Positions 1 to 8,297 of a stretch of 64,000 bases of DNA are shown one piece after another. Below the pieces are notes generated by a model. The model did not search any database, was not told where the DNA came from, and worked only from the letters and a program-made list of their open reading frames with translations. Both the position numbers and the translations under genes were made by a program. The DNA is from Pusillimonas sp. T2 (lineage in GTDB: Bacteria; Pseudomonadota; Gammaproteobacteria; Burkholderiales; Burkholderiaceae_B), in the NCBI RefSeq assembly GCF_002236805.1, contig NZ_NIQA01000010.1, positions 1 to 64,000 on the forward strand, read 5' to 3'. Each line of letters begins with the position of its first letter. Within the stretch, counting starts at the first letter, position 1.

Positions 1-20
1 TCAAACTTACCTTTTGCCAT
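1..20 (-). CDS. tuf: Elongation factor Tu, first codons only (cut by window edge)
   Basis: Read on the minus strand, the first 20 bases of the window give ATG followed by codons for A-K-G-K-F, the universal start of bacterial EF-Tu. The rest lies outside the window. The position right after tRNA-Thr, in the order tRNA-Tyr, tRNA-Gly, tRNA-Thr, tuf, is the classical tufB arrangement of proteobacteria, which supports the call despite the very short stretch. EF-Tu delivers aminoacyl-tRNA to the ribosome. Only six codons are visible, so nothing can be said about the protein's integrity. Confidence 0.8.
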
Positions 21-72
21 GGCTGTGACTCCTGACTGTGCGAAAATACTGCGAGTGAACGAAATACGTTAG

Positions 73-147
<75 letters not shown>

Positions 148-194
148 GGTATCCTTCAAGCTAAAAAACCCGCCTTAGCGGATTTGCAAAAACT

Positions 195-268
195 TGGAGC
201 GGGTGAAGGGAATCGAACCCTCGTCGTAAGCTTGGAAGGCTTCTGCTCTACCATTGAGCTACACCCGC
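195..268 (-). tRNA. tRNA-Gly (anticodon TCC)
   Basis: The minus strand has acceptor GCGGGTG pairing with CACCCGC, anticodon loop CTTCCAA (anticodon TCC), T arm GAGGGTTCGATTCCCTT and an encoded CCA after discriminator T. It sits between tRNA-Tyr and tRNA-Thr in the same orientation, consistent with one primary transcript that also carries tuf. Confidence 0.95.
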
Positions 269-356
269 GAAGGGATTCTCTTCTGTACCTGGCGTTGCCT
301 AACGTTGTTGTGCAACGCTGCTTACGCAAAATGCCAGGCCCGTTCTAAAAGGTTTC

Positions 357-443
357 TGGTGGTGGGAGTTGGATTCGAACCAACGTAGGCGCAAGGCCAA
401 CAGATTTACAGTCTGCCCCCTTTAACCACTCGGGCATCCCACC
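357..443 (-). tRNA. tRNA-Tyr (anticodon GTA)
   Basis: The minus strand gives a class II tRNA of 87 nt including CCA, with acceptor GGTGGGA/TCCCACC, anticodon loop CTGTAAA (anticodon GTA) and the long variable arm expected of bacterial tRNA-Tyr. It is the promoter-proximal member of the Tyr-Gly-Thr-tuf group. Confidence 0.95.
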
Positions 444-505
444 AAAAGAGAACCTCGAATTATGCACATATTTTTAGTGCGTGTCAAACGCTATGCGGCT
501 TTTTT

Positions 506-1534
506 TTAGTGTTCGTCGAAATATTTTTGAATTTTTACAATTTCGGCGGTTTTTTGCAGGGCAAGAAACAACAAAACACGTGCTTTATGTGCATTTAAGT
601 CATGGGTTACAACAAACCCATGAGCATCATCTTGAACCTCGAGATTTCGGGTCACACGACCGGCGGCGCAACGGGTGGCTCGGGCCACCACAAGGCCCTG
701 TGCCGCGGCAGAGGCCAGGCGTTGCAGGGTTTCGTCTGACATATTGCCATTACCAACGCCTGCGACCACCAATGCCGCTGGTTTTGTGAGCAATAGTGCT
801 TCAAGGGTTTCGATATCATTTGCTGCCATGGCGTACCACACGGGCACACGAACGGGAGGGCGCGCGTCTTGATCGGTGGCGCTCAAGTCAAGATGCAGCT
901 CGCTTGCACTACCAAACTTTTGCACCGGGCCTTTATAGAAATAATGTATTCCGGTTGTGTTCACGTAGCCCATAGGGCCGGCATTGCGGGATTCAAAAGC
1001 GTCGATGCCTTCACATGCAGCTTTTTGCACGTAACGCGCGCTGTGGACAACGCCGTTCATGACGACTAATACGCCTTTTTTGGCCGATCTGGGATCGGCA
1101 GCGACTTGCACCGCGTCGTACAAGTTAATCGGGCCATCTGCCGCATACGCATTCGCGGGCTTCATGGCGCCGGTAATAACCACCGGAATGTCGACAGACA
1201 ATGCCAACTGCAAGAAATATGCGGTTTCTTCCATGGTATCGGTACCATGGGTGACAACGATTGCATCGGCATGGCCAGCCTGAGCAATTTGCGTAATACG
1301 GCGGGCGAGTGCCGCCCACACGGTCCAGGTCATAGACTGACTACCGATATTGACCAGTTGTTCAGCCTGGACCGCAGCAATGCCGGATAAATCGGGCAGA
1401 GCCGACAGCAATGCTTTGGCACTGAGTTTGCCCGCCACATACGCGGCCTGCCCCGTTTGAACACCAGCAATAGTGCCGCCGGTTGCCAGGATGGTCACGC
1501 GGGGCAAAGCCACCGCCTTATGCCGGTCAGGCAT
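506..1534 (-). CDS. L-asparaginase, cytoplasmic
   Basis: Hydrolyses L-asparagine to aspartate and ammonia. Both asparaginase threonine motifs are visible: TGGTIAG near residue 20 (nucleophile Thr) and THGTDTMEETAYFL near residue 100 (second Thr with the Asp/Lys relay region). At 342 residues it has the usual length. The motif forms look like the AnsB (type II) group, but no signal peptide is present, so it should act in the cytoplasm. I start at the ATG at 1534, which has an AGGTG-type ribosome site; an in-frame GTG three codons upstream is the alternative. The start overlaps the end of parB by 8 bases, so it may be the last gene of the mnmG-rsmG-parA-parB operon. Confidence 0.85.
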   Translation of the reverse strand: MPDRHKAVALPRVTILATGGTIAGVQTGQAAYVAGKLSAKALLSALPDLSGIAAVQAEQLVNIGSQSMTWTVWAALARRITQIAQAGHADAIVVTHGTDTMEETAYFLQLALSVDIPVVITGAMKPANAYAADGPINLYDAVQVAADPRSAKKGVLVVMNGVVHSARYVQKAACEGIDAFESRNAGPMGYVNTTGIHYFYKGPVQKFGSASELHLDLSATDQDARPPVRVPVWYAMAANDIETLEALLLTKPAALVVAGVGNGNMSDETLQRLASAAAQGLVVARATRCAAGRVTRNLEVQDDAHGFVVTHDLNAHKARVLLFLALQKTAEIVKIQKYFDEH

Positions 1535-2447
1535 CGACCACACCTGCCATACCTTGTCGCTCGAGCAAGGCGTTCAAGTGCTCCCAATCATGAAAATCGA
1601 TAATAAGTTGGCCTTTATTCTTGCGGCTGATTTTCAGGGAAACTTTTGTGCCTAAGTGATCGGACAATGCTTCTTCAAGCCGCTTGGCATCGCCGGATTT
1701 GCTGCTGTCAGCAGCTACAGTGCGCGCAGCCGGCTCGTCTCGTTCTCGTATGGCCCGACCCACCAGTTTTTCAGCATCACGAACTGACATACGTTTCGTG
1801 ATGATTTCGTTGGCCAGAATAATTTGTTGCCCAGCATCGATTGCAAGCAGCGCCCGGGCATGTCCCATATCGATGTCGCCGGCCAAAAGCATCGTTTGCA
1901 CCGGCTCGGTCAGGTTAAGCAAACGCAACAAGTTGCTGGTTGCCGATCGCGAACGACCGATTGCCTGTGCGGCTTGTTCATGCGTAAGGCCGAACTCGTC
2001 TAGCAAGCGACGTACGCCATGTGCTTCTTCAAGCGGGTTCAGATCCTCGCGCTGAATGTTCTCAATAAGGGCCATGACGGCCGCATTTTCGTCAGCGACG
2101 TCACGAACCAGCACTGGGACTTCTTTCAGACCCGCAATTTGGGCGGCGCGAAAACGACGTTCACCCGCGATGATTTCATACTTGCCTTTCTGCGAGCCGG
2201 AAAGTGCGCGCACCAGAATAGGCTGCATAATCCCTTGCGTACGAATAGATTCAGCCAGTTCATTCAGGGCGCCTTCATCCATGCGCGTACGAGGTTGATA
2301 CTTGCCCGCTACCATTTTGGTGACAGGCAACGTATTAGGTAATGTTGCAGCTGCTGGCTTATCGCCCAGCTTCTCCATGGCGTCAGCGTCTGCGCCTAAC
2401 AGGGCATCCAGCCCACGTCCCAACCCTTTTGGTTTTTTTGTGGCCAT
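1527..2447 (-). CDS. parB: Chromosome-partitioning protein ParB (Spo0J), CTP-dependent DNA clamp
   Basis: Binds parS, spreads as a CTP-loaded clamp and works with ParA to segregate the origin region. The 306-residue protein shows a lysine-rich N-terminus with the GLGRGLDALLG element, box I (YQPR..., about residue 50), the CTP-binding box II with GERRFRAAQ (about residue 95), the ENIQREDLNPLEEA segment, a helix-turn-helix (about 140-170) and a C-terminal dimerisation domain. It lies 12 bases after parA in the same operon. Four parS or near-parS sites lie in and just beyond mnmG, so protein and targets are together. Confidence 0.97.
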   Translation of the reverse strand: MATKKPKGLGRGLDALLGADADAMEKLGDKPAAATLPNTLPVTKMVAGKYQPRTRMDEGALNELAESIRTQGIMQPILVRALSGSQKGKYEIIAGERRFRAAQIAGLKEVPVLVRDVADENAAVMALIENIQREDLNPLEEAHGVRRLLDEFGLTHEQAAQAIGRSRSATSNLLRLLNLTEPVQTMLLAGDIDMGHARALLAIDAGQQIILANEIITKRMSVRDAEKLVGRAIRERDEPAARTVAADSSKSGDAKRLEEALSDHLGTKVSLKISRKNKGQLIIDFHDWEHLNALLERQGMAGVVDA

Positions 2448-2459
2448 GATTCGAATTCC

Positions 2460-3293
2460 TTATGTATGCGAGGGTTCGTTTTGGACAGATTTGTTCTTGG
2501 CGTCTTGTTTCACGCGTTTGACGAGCTCTTTGGCAAACTCGATATAGGCTTTTGCGCCACGCGAGCTTTTATCGTAGACCGTTCCTGGCATGCCATGACT
2601 AGGCGCTTCGGCCAACCTTACATTGCGTGGCACGACTGCTTTAAACACCTTATCGCCAAAATGACGCTCAATCTGTGCAGAAACTTGCTGTTGTAACGTT
2701 ACGCGGGTGTCGAACATAACGCGCAGCAAACCAATAAGCTGCAAATCGGGGTTGATGTTTCGATGTACACGCTTAATGGTGTTGACCAGATCAGACAAAC
2801 CTTCGAGCGCGAAATATTCGCACTGCATCGGGATAATCACACCGTGTGCGCCAGCCAAACCGTTCAGGGTCAGTAATGACAGCGTTGGCGGGCAATCGAT
2901 CAAAATAAAGTCGTAGTCCGAAATGACCGTCTGAATCGCATTTTTCAACTGCTGCTCGCGGTTGTCCATTTGGACCAAGTCAATTTCCGCACCTGAAAGT
3001 TCACGATTTGCAGGCAGGACATCGTACAGACCCGTGGGCGATTGAACCCGTGCCTGGGCAATGTCAGCTTCGCCAATCAACACATGATAAAGATTGACGT
3101 TATCTGCGTTTTTATCGACGCCGCTGCCCATGGTCGCGTTGCCCTGTGGGTCGAGATCGATAAGCAAGACGCGTTGCCGCTGCATGACCAGGGCAGCAGC
3201 CAGGTTAATTGCTGTCGTTGTCTTGCCAACACCGCCTTTTTGGTTGGCAATGCAAAAGACCTTGGCAACTTTCTTTTGTGAATCTTGGGTCAT
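2460..3293 (-). CDS. parA: Chromosome-partitioning ATPase ParA (Soj)
   Basis: Deviant-Walker ATPase that coats the nucleoid and positions ParB-parS complexes. The deviant Walker A motif KGGVGKTTT lies near residue 18, the switch I/Walker A' region includes DLDPQGNAT, and Walker B is in DFILIDCPP (about residue 130). Length 277 is a little above the usual 250-265 because of a short N-terminal extension. The start overlaps the stop of rsmG by an ATGA, which points to translational coupling. Confidence 0.97.
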   Translation of the reverse strand: MTQDSQKKVAKVFCIANQKGGVGKTTTAINLAAALVMQRQRVLLIDLDPQGNATMGSGVDKNADNVNLYHVLIGEADIAQARVQSPTGLYDVLPANRELSGAEIDLVQMDNREQQLKNAIQTVISDYDFILIDCPPTLSLLTLNGLAGAHGVIIPMQCEYFALEGLSDLVNTIKRVHRNINPDLQLIGLLRVMFDTRVTLQQQVSAQIERHFGDKVFKAVVPRNVRLAEAPSHGMPGTVYDKSSRGAKAYIEFAKELVKRVKQDAKNKSVQNEPSHT

Positions 3294-3973
3294 TTATTTT
3301 CCTTGCGGCTCATCCAGACCAAGCAGCGCTGGGCATCAAGTGCTGGTACATGTAAGGGTTCGATTGCACTGACGCGCCATTCGGTTTGTTCGTGTAATGC
3401 GTTAATTTCTTCGTGGGGCTCACGACCTTTCATGGCCAGCAACACCCCCGAGGCCGCGACGTGCTGTCCCGACCACTTGGCAAAATCGTTTAGGGAAGCA
3501 AATGCTCGCGATACAACCACTTGTGCGTTAAAAGCGGGTAGCGACTCTACACGAGCATGATGGGCATGTAGATTGGTCAGTTTCAATACGCCTGAAATTT
3601 GTCTGACAAACGCCATCTTTTTTTCGACGGCATCAATGCAATGTACCTGCCGCTCGGGCAATAAAATAGCAATAACCGCACCGGGCAAACCTGCGCCAGA
3701 ACCCACATCTACGATGGGTCGCGTCTCGCTACCTGGCGAAATTGTATCTAAATATTTCTTAAGCGCAGGGATAATAGCCAAGCTGTCAAATACATGCTGA
3801 ACCAGCATCTGTTCAGGTTCGCGAATCGCCGTCAAATTATACGTTCGATTCCACTTCTGAAGCTGCTGCAAGTAATGCAATAGCAATTCGCACTGCGCGT
3901 CAGTCGCTTCGATGCCCAACTGATCGACAGCAGCTCGAAGACGTTGTAAATAGACCGAGGTCGACGCCGTCAT
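3290..3973 (-). CDS. rsmG: 16S rRNA (guanine-527-N7)-methyltransferase
   Basis: Methylates N7 of G527 in 16S rRNA using S-adenosylmethionine. The class I methyltransferase fold is visible: the SAM-binding glycine motif [11 protein letters not shown] about residue 90, and [10 protein letters not shown] (acidic ribose-binding loop) about residue 115. Length 227 fits the family. The start overlaps mnmG by ATGA and the end overlaps parA by ATGA, so all four genes are tightly coupled. Formerly called gidB. Confidence 0.96.
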   Translation of the reverse strand: MTASTSVYLQRLRAAVDQLGIEATDAQCELLLHYLQQLQKWNRTYNLTAIREPEQMLVQHVFDSLAIIPALKKYLDTISPGSETRPIVDVGSGAGLPGAVIAILLPERQVHCIDAVEKKMAFVRQISGVLKLTNLHAHHARVESLPAFNAQVVVSRAFASLNDFAKWSGQHVAASGVLLAMKGREPHEEINALHEQTEWRVSAIEPLHVPALDAQRCLVWMSRKENK

Positions 3974-5886
3974 GCCGCGTGTTTTCCGTAGTTGTGACGT
4001 TTAATGTGAATCAAAAGCAATGAAATGGCCGCAGGCGTTACACCCGACACACGACGCGCCTGACCAATCGTTTCTGGACGGCTTTTCTTAAGTTTTTGAC
4101 GCACCTCGATCGACAAACTGGAGATTGCATCGTAGTCGAGATTCTCTGGAATTTTTTGCTCTTCTTGTGCAGCCTGTTTCTTCACGTCTTGTTGCTGACG
4201 ATTAACGTATCCTTCGTACTTGACCTGAATTTCTACCTGCTCAGCCACAACAGGATCTTCAACCGCAGGCCCGCCAATATTTTTCCCATCGACAGTGGTC
4301 AGCGTGGTCAACTTTTGATAGGTAACCTCCGGACGCTTTAACAAGTCCAATAATGCGTAGTCGCGTTCCAGCTTTTTGCCTACTACCTCTTGAGCGACCG
4401 CTTCGCTGACAATGCGTGGATTAACCCAGGTTTTTTTCAAACGCTCTATTTCACGTGAAACAGCATCGCGCTTTCTATTAAAAGCATCCCAGCGAGCATC
4501 ATCTACCAAGCCCAAATTACGGCCAATTTCGGTCAATCTCAGATCGGCATTATCTTCGCGCAAGCTTAAGCGGAATTCGGCGCGAGACGTGAACATACGA
4601 TAGGGCTCTGTCACGCCTCGGGTAATCAAATCATCAACCAAGACACCAAGATAGGCCTCGTTACGCTTTGGACACCATGCATCAAGTTCTTTAGCATGAC
4701 GTGCAGCATTAACGCCAGCCAACAACCCCTGGGCTGCAGCTTCTTCGTACCCGGTGGTGCCATTGATTTGGCCGGCAAAAAACAGACCCGAAATTGCTTT
4801 AGTTTCTAATGAAAACTTTAATTCACGTGGATCAAAGTAATCATATTCAATGGCATACCCAGGCCGCATGATCAATGCGTTTTCCAGGCCTGGCAATGTT
4901 CTGACCAGCGCTAGCTGAATATCGAACGGCAAACTAGTAGATACGCCGTTAGGGTATATCTCTGTTGTCGTAAAGCCTTCTGGTTCTAAAAATATTTGAT
5001 GGCTCGACTTGTCGGCAAAGCGATGAATCTTGTCTTCGATCGATGGGCAGTAACGAGGGCCGATCCCTTCAATTTGACCCTGATCGCTATACATAGGGGA
5101 CCTATCGAGACCCGAGCGAATAATATCGTGCGTACGTTCGTTTGTATGTGTAATCCAACAAGGCATTTGCGCCGGATGCATGGATTCATTGCCCATAAAC
5201 GAAAAGACAGGGATGGGGTCTGTGTCGCCAGGCTGTACTTGAGTGCGGCTAAAGTCAATACTTCTTGCATCAATACGCGGCGGCGTACCCGTCTTGAGAC
5301 GACCTTGGGGCAGTTTCAATTCTTTAAGGCGCTGCCCCAAAGACACAGCAGGCGGGTCTCCTGCACGACCACCAGAATAGTTATCTAGCCCTACGTGGAT
5401 CAACCCATTTAAAAACGTGCCTGCTGTTAGCACAACAGCACGTCCTTTAAACGACAAACCAATTTTGGTTACCGCACCCGTAACGCGATCGCCCTGCATC
5501 AACAAATCATCAACCGACTGTTGAAAGATTGTTAGATTAGGTTGATTCTCTAGTGTTTGCCTGATTGCACTGCGATACAGCGACCGATCGGCTTGAGCTC
5601 GCGTCGCACGTACCGCCGGACCTTTTGAACTATTAAGCGTTCGAAACTGTATTCCCGCTTTATCGGTAGCAAGTGCCATAGCCCCACCCAGGGCATCGAC
5701 CTCTTTAACCAAATGGCCTTTACCAATTCCACCGATAGACGGGTTACACGACATTTGGCCGAGTGTGTCTATATTGTGGGTAAGAAGCAGTGTAGATGCG
5801 CCCGTTCGTGCCGCAGCCAGGGCAGCTTCGGTACCAGCGTGTCCACCACCAATAACGATGACGTCGAATTCGTCTGGGTAGATCAT
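3970..5886 (-). CDS. mnmG: tRNA U34 carboxymethylaminomethyl-modifying enzyme, FAD subunit
   Basis: With MnmE (at 18.4-19.8 kb in this window) it installs the cmnm5 group on wobble U34 of certain tRNAs, using FAD, NADH, glycine and methylene-tetrahydrofolate. The FAD-binding [10 protein letters not shown] motif is at residue 13, [14 protein letters not shown] follows near 47, a central TGTPPRID motif and [18 protein letters not shown] near 365 are intact, and the C-terminal MnmE-binding helical domain ends in [11 protein letters not shown]. Length 638 is normal. It is the first gene of the leftward operon; upstream lies the candidate origin. A parS-like site sits inside its coding sequence at 4447-4462. 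Confidence 0.97.
   Translation of the reverse strand: MIYPDEFDVIVIGGGHAGTEAALAAARTGASTLLLTHNIDTLGQMSCNPSIGGIGKGHLVKEVDALGGAMALATDKAGIQFRTLNSSKGPAVRATRAQADRSLYRSAIRQTLENQPNLTIFQQSVDDLLMQGDRVTGAVTKIGLSFKGRAVVLTAGTFLNGLIHVGLDNYSGGRAGDPPAVSLGQRLKELKLPQGRLKTGTPPRIDARSIDFSRTQVQPGDTDPIPVFSFMGNESMHPAQMPCWITHTNERTHDIIRSGLDRSPMYSDQGQIEGIGPRYCPSIEDKIHRFADKSSHQIFLEPEGFTTTEIYPNGVSTSLPFDIQLALVRTLPGLENALIMRPGYAIEYDYFDPRELKFSLETKAISGLFFAGQINGTTGYEEAAAQGLLAGVNAARHAKELDAWCPKRNEAYLGVLVDDLITRGVTEPYRMFTSRAEFRLSLREDNADLRLTEIGRNLGLVDDARWDAFNRKRDAVSREIERLKKTWVNPRIVSEAVAQEVVGKKLERDYALLDLLKRPEVTYQKLTTLTTVDGKNIGGPAVEDPVVAEQVEIQVKYEGYVNRQQQDVKKQAAQEEQKIPENLDYDAISSLSIEVRQKLKKSRPETIGQARRVSGVTPAAISLLLIHIKRHNYGKHAA
4447..4462. 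promoter_or_regulatory. parS-like site inside mnmG (one mismatch)
   Basis: The 16 bases TATTTCACGTGAAACA match the parS consensus TGTTTCACGTGAAACA at 15 of 16 positions. The site lies within mnmG coding sequence, about 1.5 kb from the other three. It may be a weak ParB site; the central ACGTG core is perfect. Confidence 0.65.
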
Positions 5887-5936
5887 GTTTGATAACTTTA
5901 AAAGACTATATACGGATGATTATAACTTCCGCACTA

Positions 5937-5952
5937 CGTTTCACGTGAAACA
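5937..5952. promoter_or_regulatory. parS site (one mismatch)
   Basis: CGTTTCACGTGAAACA differs from the palindromic consensus TGTTTCACGTGAAACA only at the first base. It lies about 50 bases upstream of mnmG, so ParB binding could also influence transcription of its own operon. Confidence 0.85.
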
Positions 5953-6004
5953 TACAGTTATCAACAAATTAAAGAATCACGCCAACACACATTATCTACC
6001 ACCA

Positions 6005-6020
6005 TGTTTCACGTGAAACA
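6005..6020. promoter_or_regulatory. parS site (perfect)
   Basis: TGTTTCACGTGAAACA is the exact 16-bp parS palindrome bound by Spo0J/ParB proteins. It is the central site of the three in the mnmG-cspA gap. Confidence 0.95.
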
Positions 6021-6134
6021 AACGGGAGAAGCGGCGTTGAATATTATTTCCAGAAAAATACGGGCATCTGAAAACGCACAAGATTTCTTAAGAACCATCC
6101 TAAAAAACAGCAGGGCTAAGGTTAAGCCGGAAAA

Positions 6135-6150
6135 CGTTTCACGTGAAACA
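6135..6150. promoter_or_regulatory. parS site (one mismatch)
   Basis: CGTTTCACGTGAAACA has the same single first-base change as the site at 5937. It lies 12 bases before the DnaA-box array at 6163. Confidence 0.85.
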
Positions 6151-6162
6151 CAAAACACACCA

Positions 6163-6217
6163 TGTGGATAAGTATGTGTATAAAGCTGTGGGTACAGGAA
6201 GGATAAAATGTGAATAA
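6163..6217 (-). promoter_or_regulatory. Array of DnaA boxes
   Basis: Four same-orientation nonamers are seen on the plus strand as the reverse box: TGTGGATAA at 6163-6171 (perfect), TGTGTATAA at 6175-6183 (one mismatch), TGTGGGTAC at 6187-6195 (two mismatches) and TGTGAATAA at 6209-6217 (one mismatch). The first three start exactly 12 bases apart. Regular spacing and common direction are what origin-type DnaA arrays show; isolated chance matches would not be phased. Confidence 0.65.
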
Positions 6218-6241
6218 AAAACCCCAGCACTGCCGGGGTTT
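6216..6241 (-). terminator. Rho-independent terminator after cspA
   Basis: On the minus strand AAACCCC and GGGGTTT form a stem, extended by GC/GC pairs beyond one mismatch, with a small loop, and a run of six T follows. It lies about 30 bases downstream of the cold-shock gene stop. Confidence 0.85.
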
Positions 6242-6269
6242 CGATGAAGCGCAGCGAACTGCTTACATC

Positions 6270-6476
6270 TTAAAGAGGGCGAATTTGAGCAGCTTGAGGA
6301 CCTTTCGGGCCATCATTAACTTCAAACTCTACAGCCTGACCTTCGTTAAGGCTGCGGTAACCGCGACCATCGATAGCGGAGAAGTGAGCAAACACGTCTG
6401 CACCACCTGCGTCAGGCGTAATGAAACCAAAACCTTTGTCGGCGTTAAACCATTTAACTTTGCCCGTTTGAGCCAT
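6270..6476 (-). CDS. Cold-shock domain protein (CspA family)
   Basis: Small single-stranded nucleic-acid-binding RNA chaperone of 68 residues, consisting of one cold-shock OB-fold domain. RNP1 (KGFGFI, residues 15-20) and RNP2 (VFAHFS, about 28-33) are intact and the KWFN start motif is typical. It has its own terminator at 6216-6241. The roughly 220 bases up to the divergent aminotransferase start leave room for the long leader common in cold-shock genes; I saw no clear cold box. Confidence 0.95.
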   Translation of the reverse strand: MAQTGKVKWFNADKGFGFITPDAGGADVFAHFSAIDGRGYRSLNEGQAVEFEVNDGPKGPQAAQIRPL

Positions 6477-6697
6477 AGTACTAGCGTCCTAAATAGAAAC
6501 AAGAAAAACAATGAACCAAGGGCGCCGACACGAACTGGATACGCTTAACTTAATAACCAAACGAGACTTACGCACAGCTTGAATTCAAATGCACCGCAAG
6601 AATAACCATAGCGCGTAGATATTTCAAATACATGATTACCCCAAGCCAACCTATGCCTAACGGCGCAAACTACACAACAACCATAGAGACACGGCAA

Positions 6698-7867
6698 ATG
6701 AGTATTGAATCGAAATTACCCAACGTCGGCACCACTATTTTTACCGTAATGAGCCAGCTGGCTGCCGAGCATAACGCCATCAACTTAGGGCAAGGGTTTC
6801 CTGACTTCAACCCGGACGAAAGGCTAATAAGCCTGACAACCGAAGCCATGAAAAATGGCCACAATCAATATCCACCCATGCCAGGCATCGCGTCGTTACG
6901 CCATGCTATCGCCACAAAAATTTCAACCTTGTATGGTCAGCACTACAACCCCGATACTGAAATTACGGTAACCGCCGGTGCTACTGAAGCATTGATGATT
7001 TCAATACAAGCCCTGGTTAAACCTGGCGATGAAGTTGTTGTGATCGAGCCAATGTATGACTTGTATGTTCCTGCGATCGAATTAGCCGGTGGAAAACCTG
7101 TACTTGTACAAATGACAGTACCAGACACACCCGAAGCAAGTTACCGCATTGATTGGAACAAAGTAGAAGATGCACTTACTGAAAAAACAAGGTTGCTGAT
7201 TTTAAATACGCCTCATAACCCAACAGGGATGACTCTGAACAACGCAGACCTGGATGCGCTGGAAAATTTACTTGAGCGTTCCCCATTTTTTGTGTTGTCG
7301 GACGAAGTCTATGAGCACATCATTTTCGAAAACAAGCCACATTTAGGCATGTCGTCACGACCAAAACTGGCTTCTCGTTCAATTGTCGTTTCTTCATTTG
7401 GCAAGACTTATCACATCACAGGTTGGAAAATTGGCTACTGCGTAGCGCCGTCTTATCTGATGAAAGAAATCAGAAAAGTTCATCAATTCACGGTGTTCAC
7501 CGTAACGTCGCCTATGCAGGTTGCTTTAGCGCAATACGCAGCAGACGAATCTACGTTTAACGGTTTAGCAAGTTTCTACGAAGAGAAGCGTGACTATTTG
7601 GCAAAAGGTTTGGCGTCTACAAAATTTGTTCCCTACAAAAGCAACAGTACGTTCTTTTTACTGGCCAACTACAAAAATCTCAGCCATGAATCAGAAAGTA
7701 CCTTTGCAAAAAAATTAACGATCGAACACGGGGTGACGGTCATTCCGCTGTCTGCGTTTTACATGCATCCCGAATCGAAGTCAGCAAACAATCATCTGGT
7801 TCGGTTTTGCTTTGCCAAACAACCTCAAACCCTGGATAACGCTTTGGCACGTTTGGCTGTGCTTTGA
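6698..7867 (+). CDS. PLP-dependent aminotransferase, methionine aminotransferase (YbdL)-like
   Basis: Class I/II fold-type I aminotransferase of 389 residues from the chosen start. The PLP lysine lies in SSFGKTYHITGWKIGY (about residue 235), NPTGMTL binds the cofactor, SDEVYEHIIF carries the conserved Asp/Tyr, and the C-terminal substrate-carboxylate Arg is in LVRFCFAK. The INLGQGFPDF motif is typical of the YbdL/kynurenine-aminotransferase group. I start at ATG 6698 (MSIESKLP) because it gives the family length; an upstream ATG at 6632 would add 22 residues of low-complexity sequence. It stands alone, divergent from cspA. The substrate is inferred from family resemblance only. Confidence 0.85.
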   Translation: MSIESKLPNVGTTIFTVMSQLAAEHNAINLGQGFPDFNPDERLISLTTEAMKNGHNQYPPMPGIASLRHAIATKISTLYGQHYNPDTEITVTAGATEALMISIQALVKPGDEVVVIEPMYDLYVPAIELAGGKPVLVQMTVPDTPEASYRIDWNKVEDALTEKTRLLILNTPHNPTGMTLNNADLDALENLLERSPFFVLSDEVYEHIIFENKPHLGMSSRPKLASRSIVVSSFGKTYHITGWKIGYCVAPSYLMKEIRKVHQFTVFTVTSPMQVALAQYAADESTFNGLASFYEEKRDYLAKGLASTKFVPYKSNSTFFLLANYKNLSHESESTFAKKLTIEHGVTVIPLSAFYMHPESKSANNHLVRFCFAKQPQTLDNALARLAVL

Positions 7868-8237
7868 ACTGAACGAAGCGAAGTATAGGAACTTTGTCGG
7901 CTGTTGTGCAGCGGCTTGCCGCCGGTGGCGTTGGGAACAAAGTGTTTTAGTTATTCCTTTTCTTTGATATCAAATGATTACTGATAATGGGTGTCTGTGG
8001 ATAAGTAGAACAAGCCGATTTGGCTGTTTGAGAACAACGACTTAACGCAAAAAAATCTCTGGACTAACTTGGGCGTAAGCAAAGGATGGTTTCTGGACAA
8101 TTTTTTGAAGGGCACAGATTTGTGAGGTTATGCCTGTCTCGTCCACAAGCTGTTCACATTGCCTCGTACTAGACGTTATCCACAGGCATCTTTATTGTAA
8201 TTTTGTGTAACTTAAGTCTTTGGGTAGAGAAAAATGC
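7868..8237. other. Gene-free stretch with two perfect DnaA boxes
   Basis: No reading frame here is convincing. TGTGGATAA lies at 7996-8004 and TTATCCACA at 8176-8184, both perfect DnaA boxes in opposite directions, and the stretch about 7944-7990 is AT-rich. It could be an accessory part of the origin, a DnaA-titration site or the origin itself. Weaker two-mismatch boxes lie near 8091 and 8139. Confidence 0.5.
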
Positions 8238-8263
8238 AAAAAAAAAGGGCCTAAGGGCCCTTT
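8238..8263 (-). terminator. Rho-independent terminator after the phosphatase gene
   Basis: AAAGGGCC (8244-8251) pairs with GGCCCTTT (8256-8263) around a TAAG loop; on the minus strand the stem is followed by a long T run. It lies about 35 bases beyond the stop of the phosphatase gene at 8298. Confidence 0.85.
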
Positions 8264-8297
8264 TAAAGGTTGTTGACGGAAGGAAAACCCGTCGGAG

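Larger units (their letters stand above)
5887..6218. other. oriC: Candidate chromosomal replication origin (oriC)
   Basis: This non-coding, AT-rich stretch follows the mnmG start and holds three parS sites, a DnaA box variant TTATCAACA at 5958-5966, and a same-orientation array of DnaA boxes at 6163-6217. AT-rich stretches at about 5886-5930 and 6040-6110 could serve for unwinding. Genes to the left are leftward and their plus strand is C-rich; leftward genes to the right no longer show this in the lines I counted. Position beside mnmG agrees with the origin location known in Bordetella and many other bacteria. The alternatives are the 7.87-8.24 kb gap and the rpmH-dnaA gap. Confidence 0.6.

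Noticed and set aside
6009-6230. Leftward 73-codon frame across the mnmG-cspA gap
   Set aside because: It runs through two parS sites and the DnaA array and into the cspA terminator; composition and lack of any family likeness speak against a gene.
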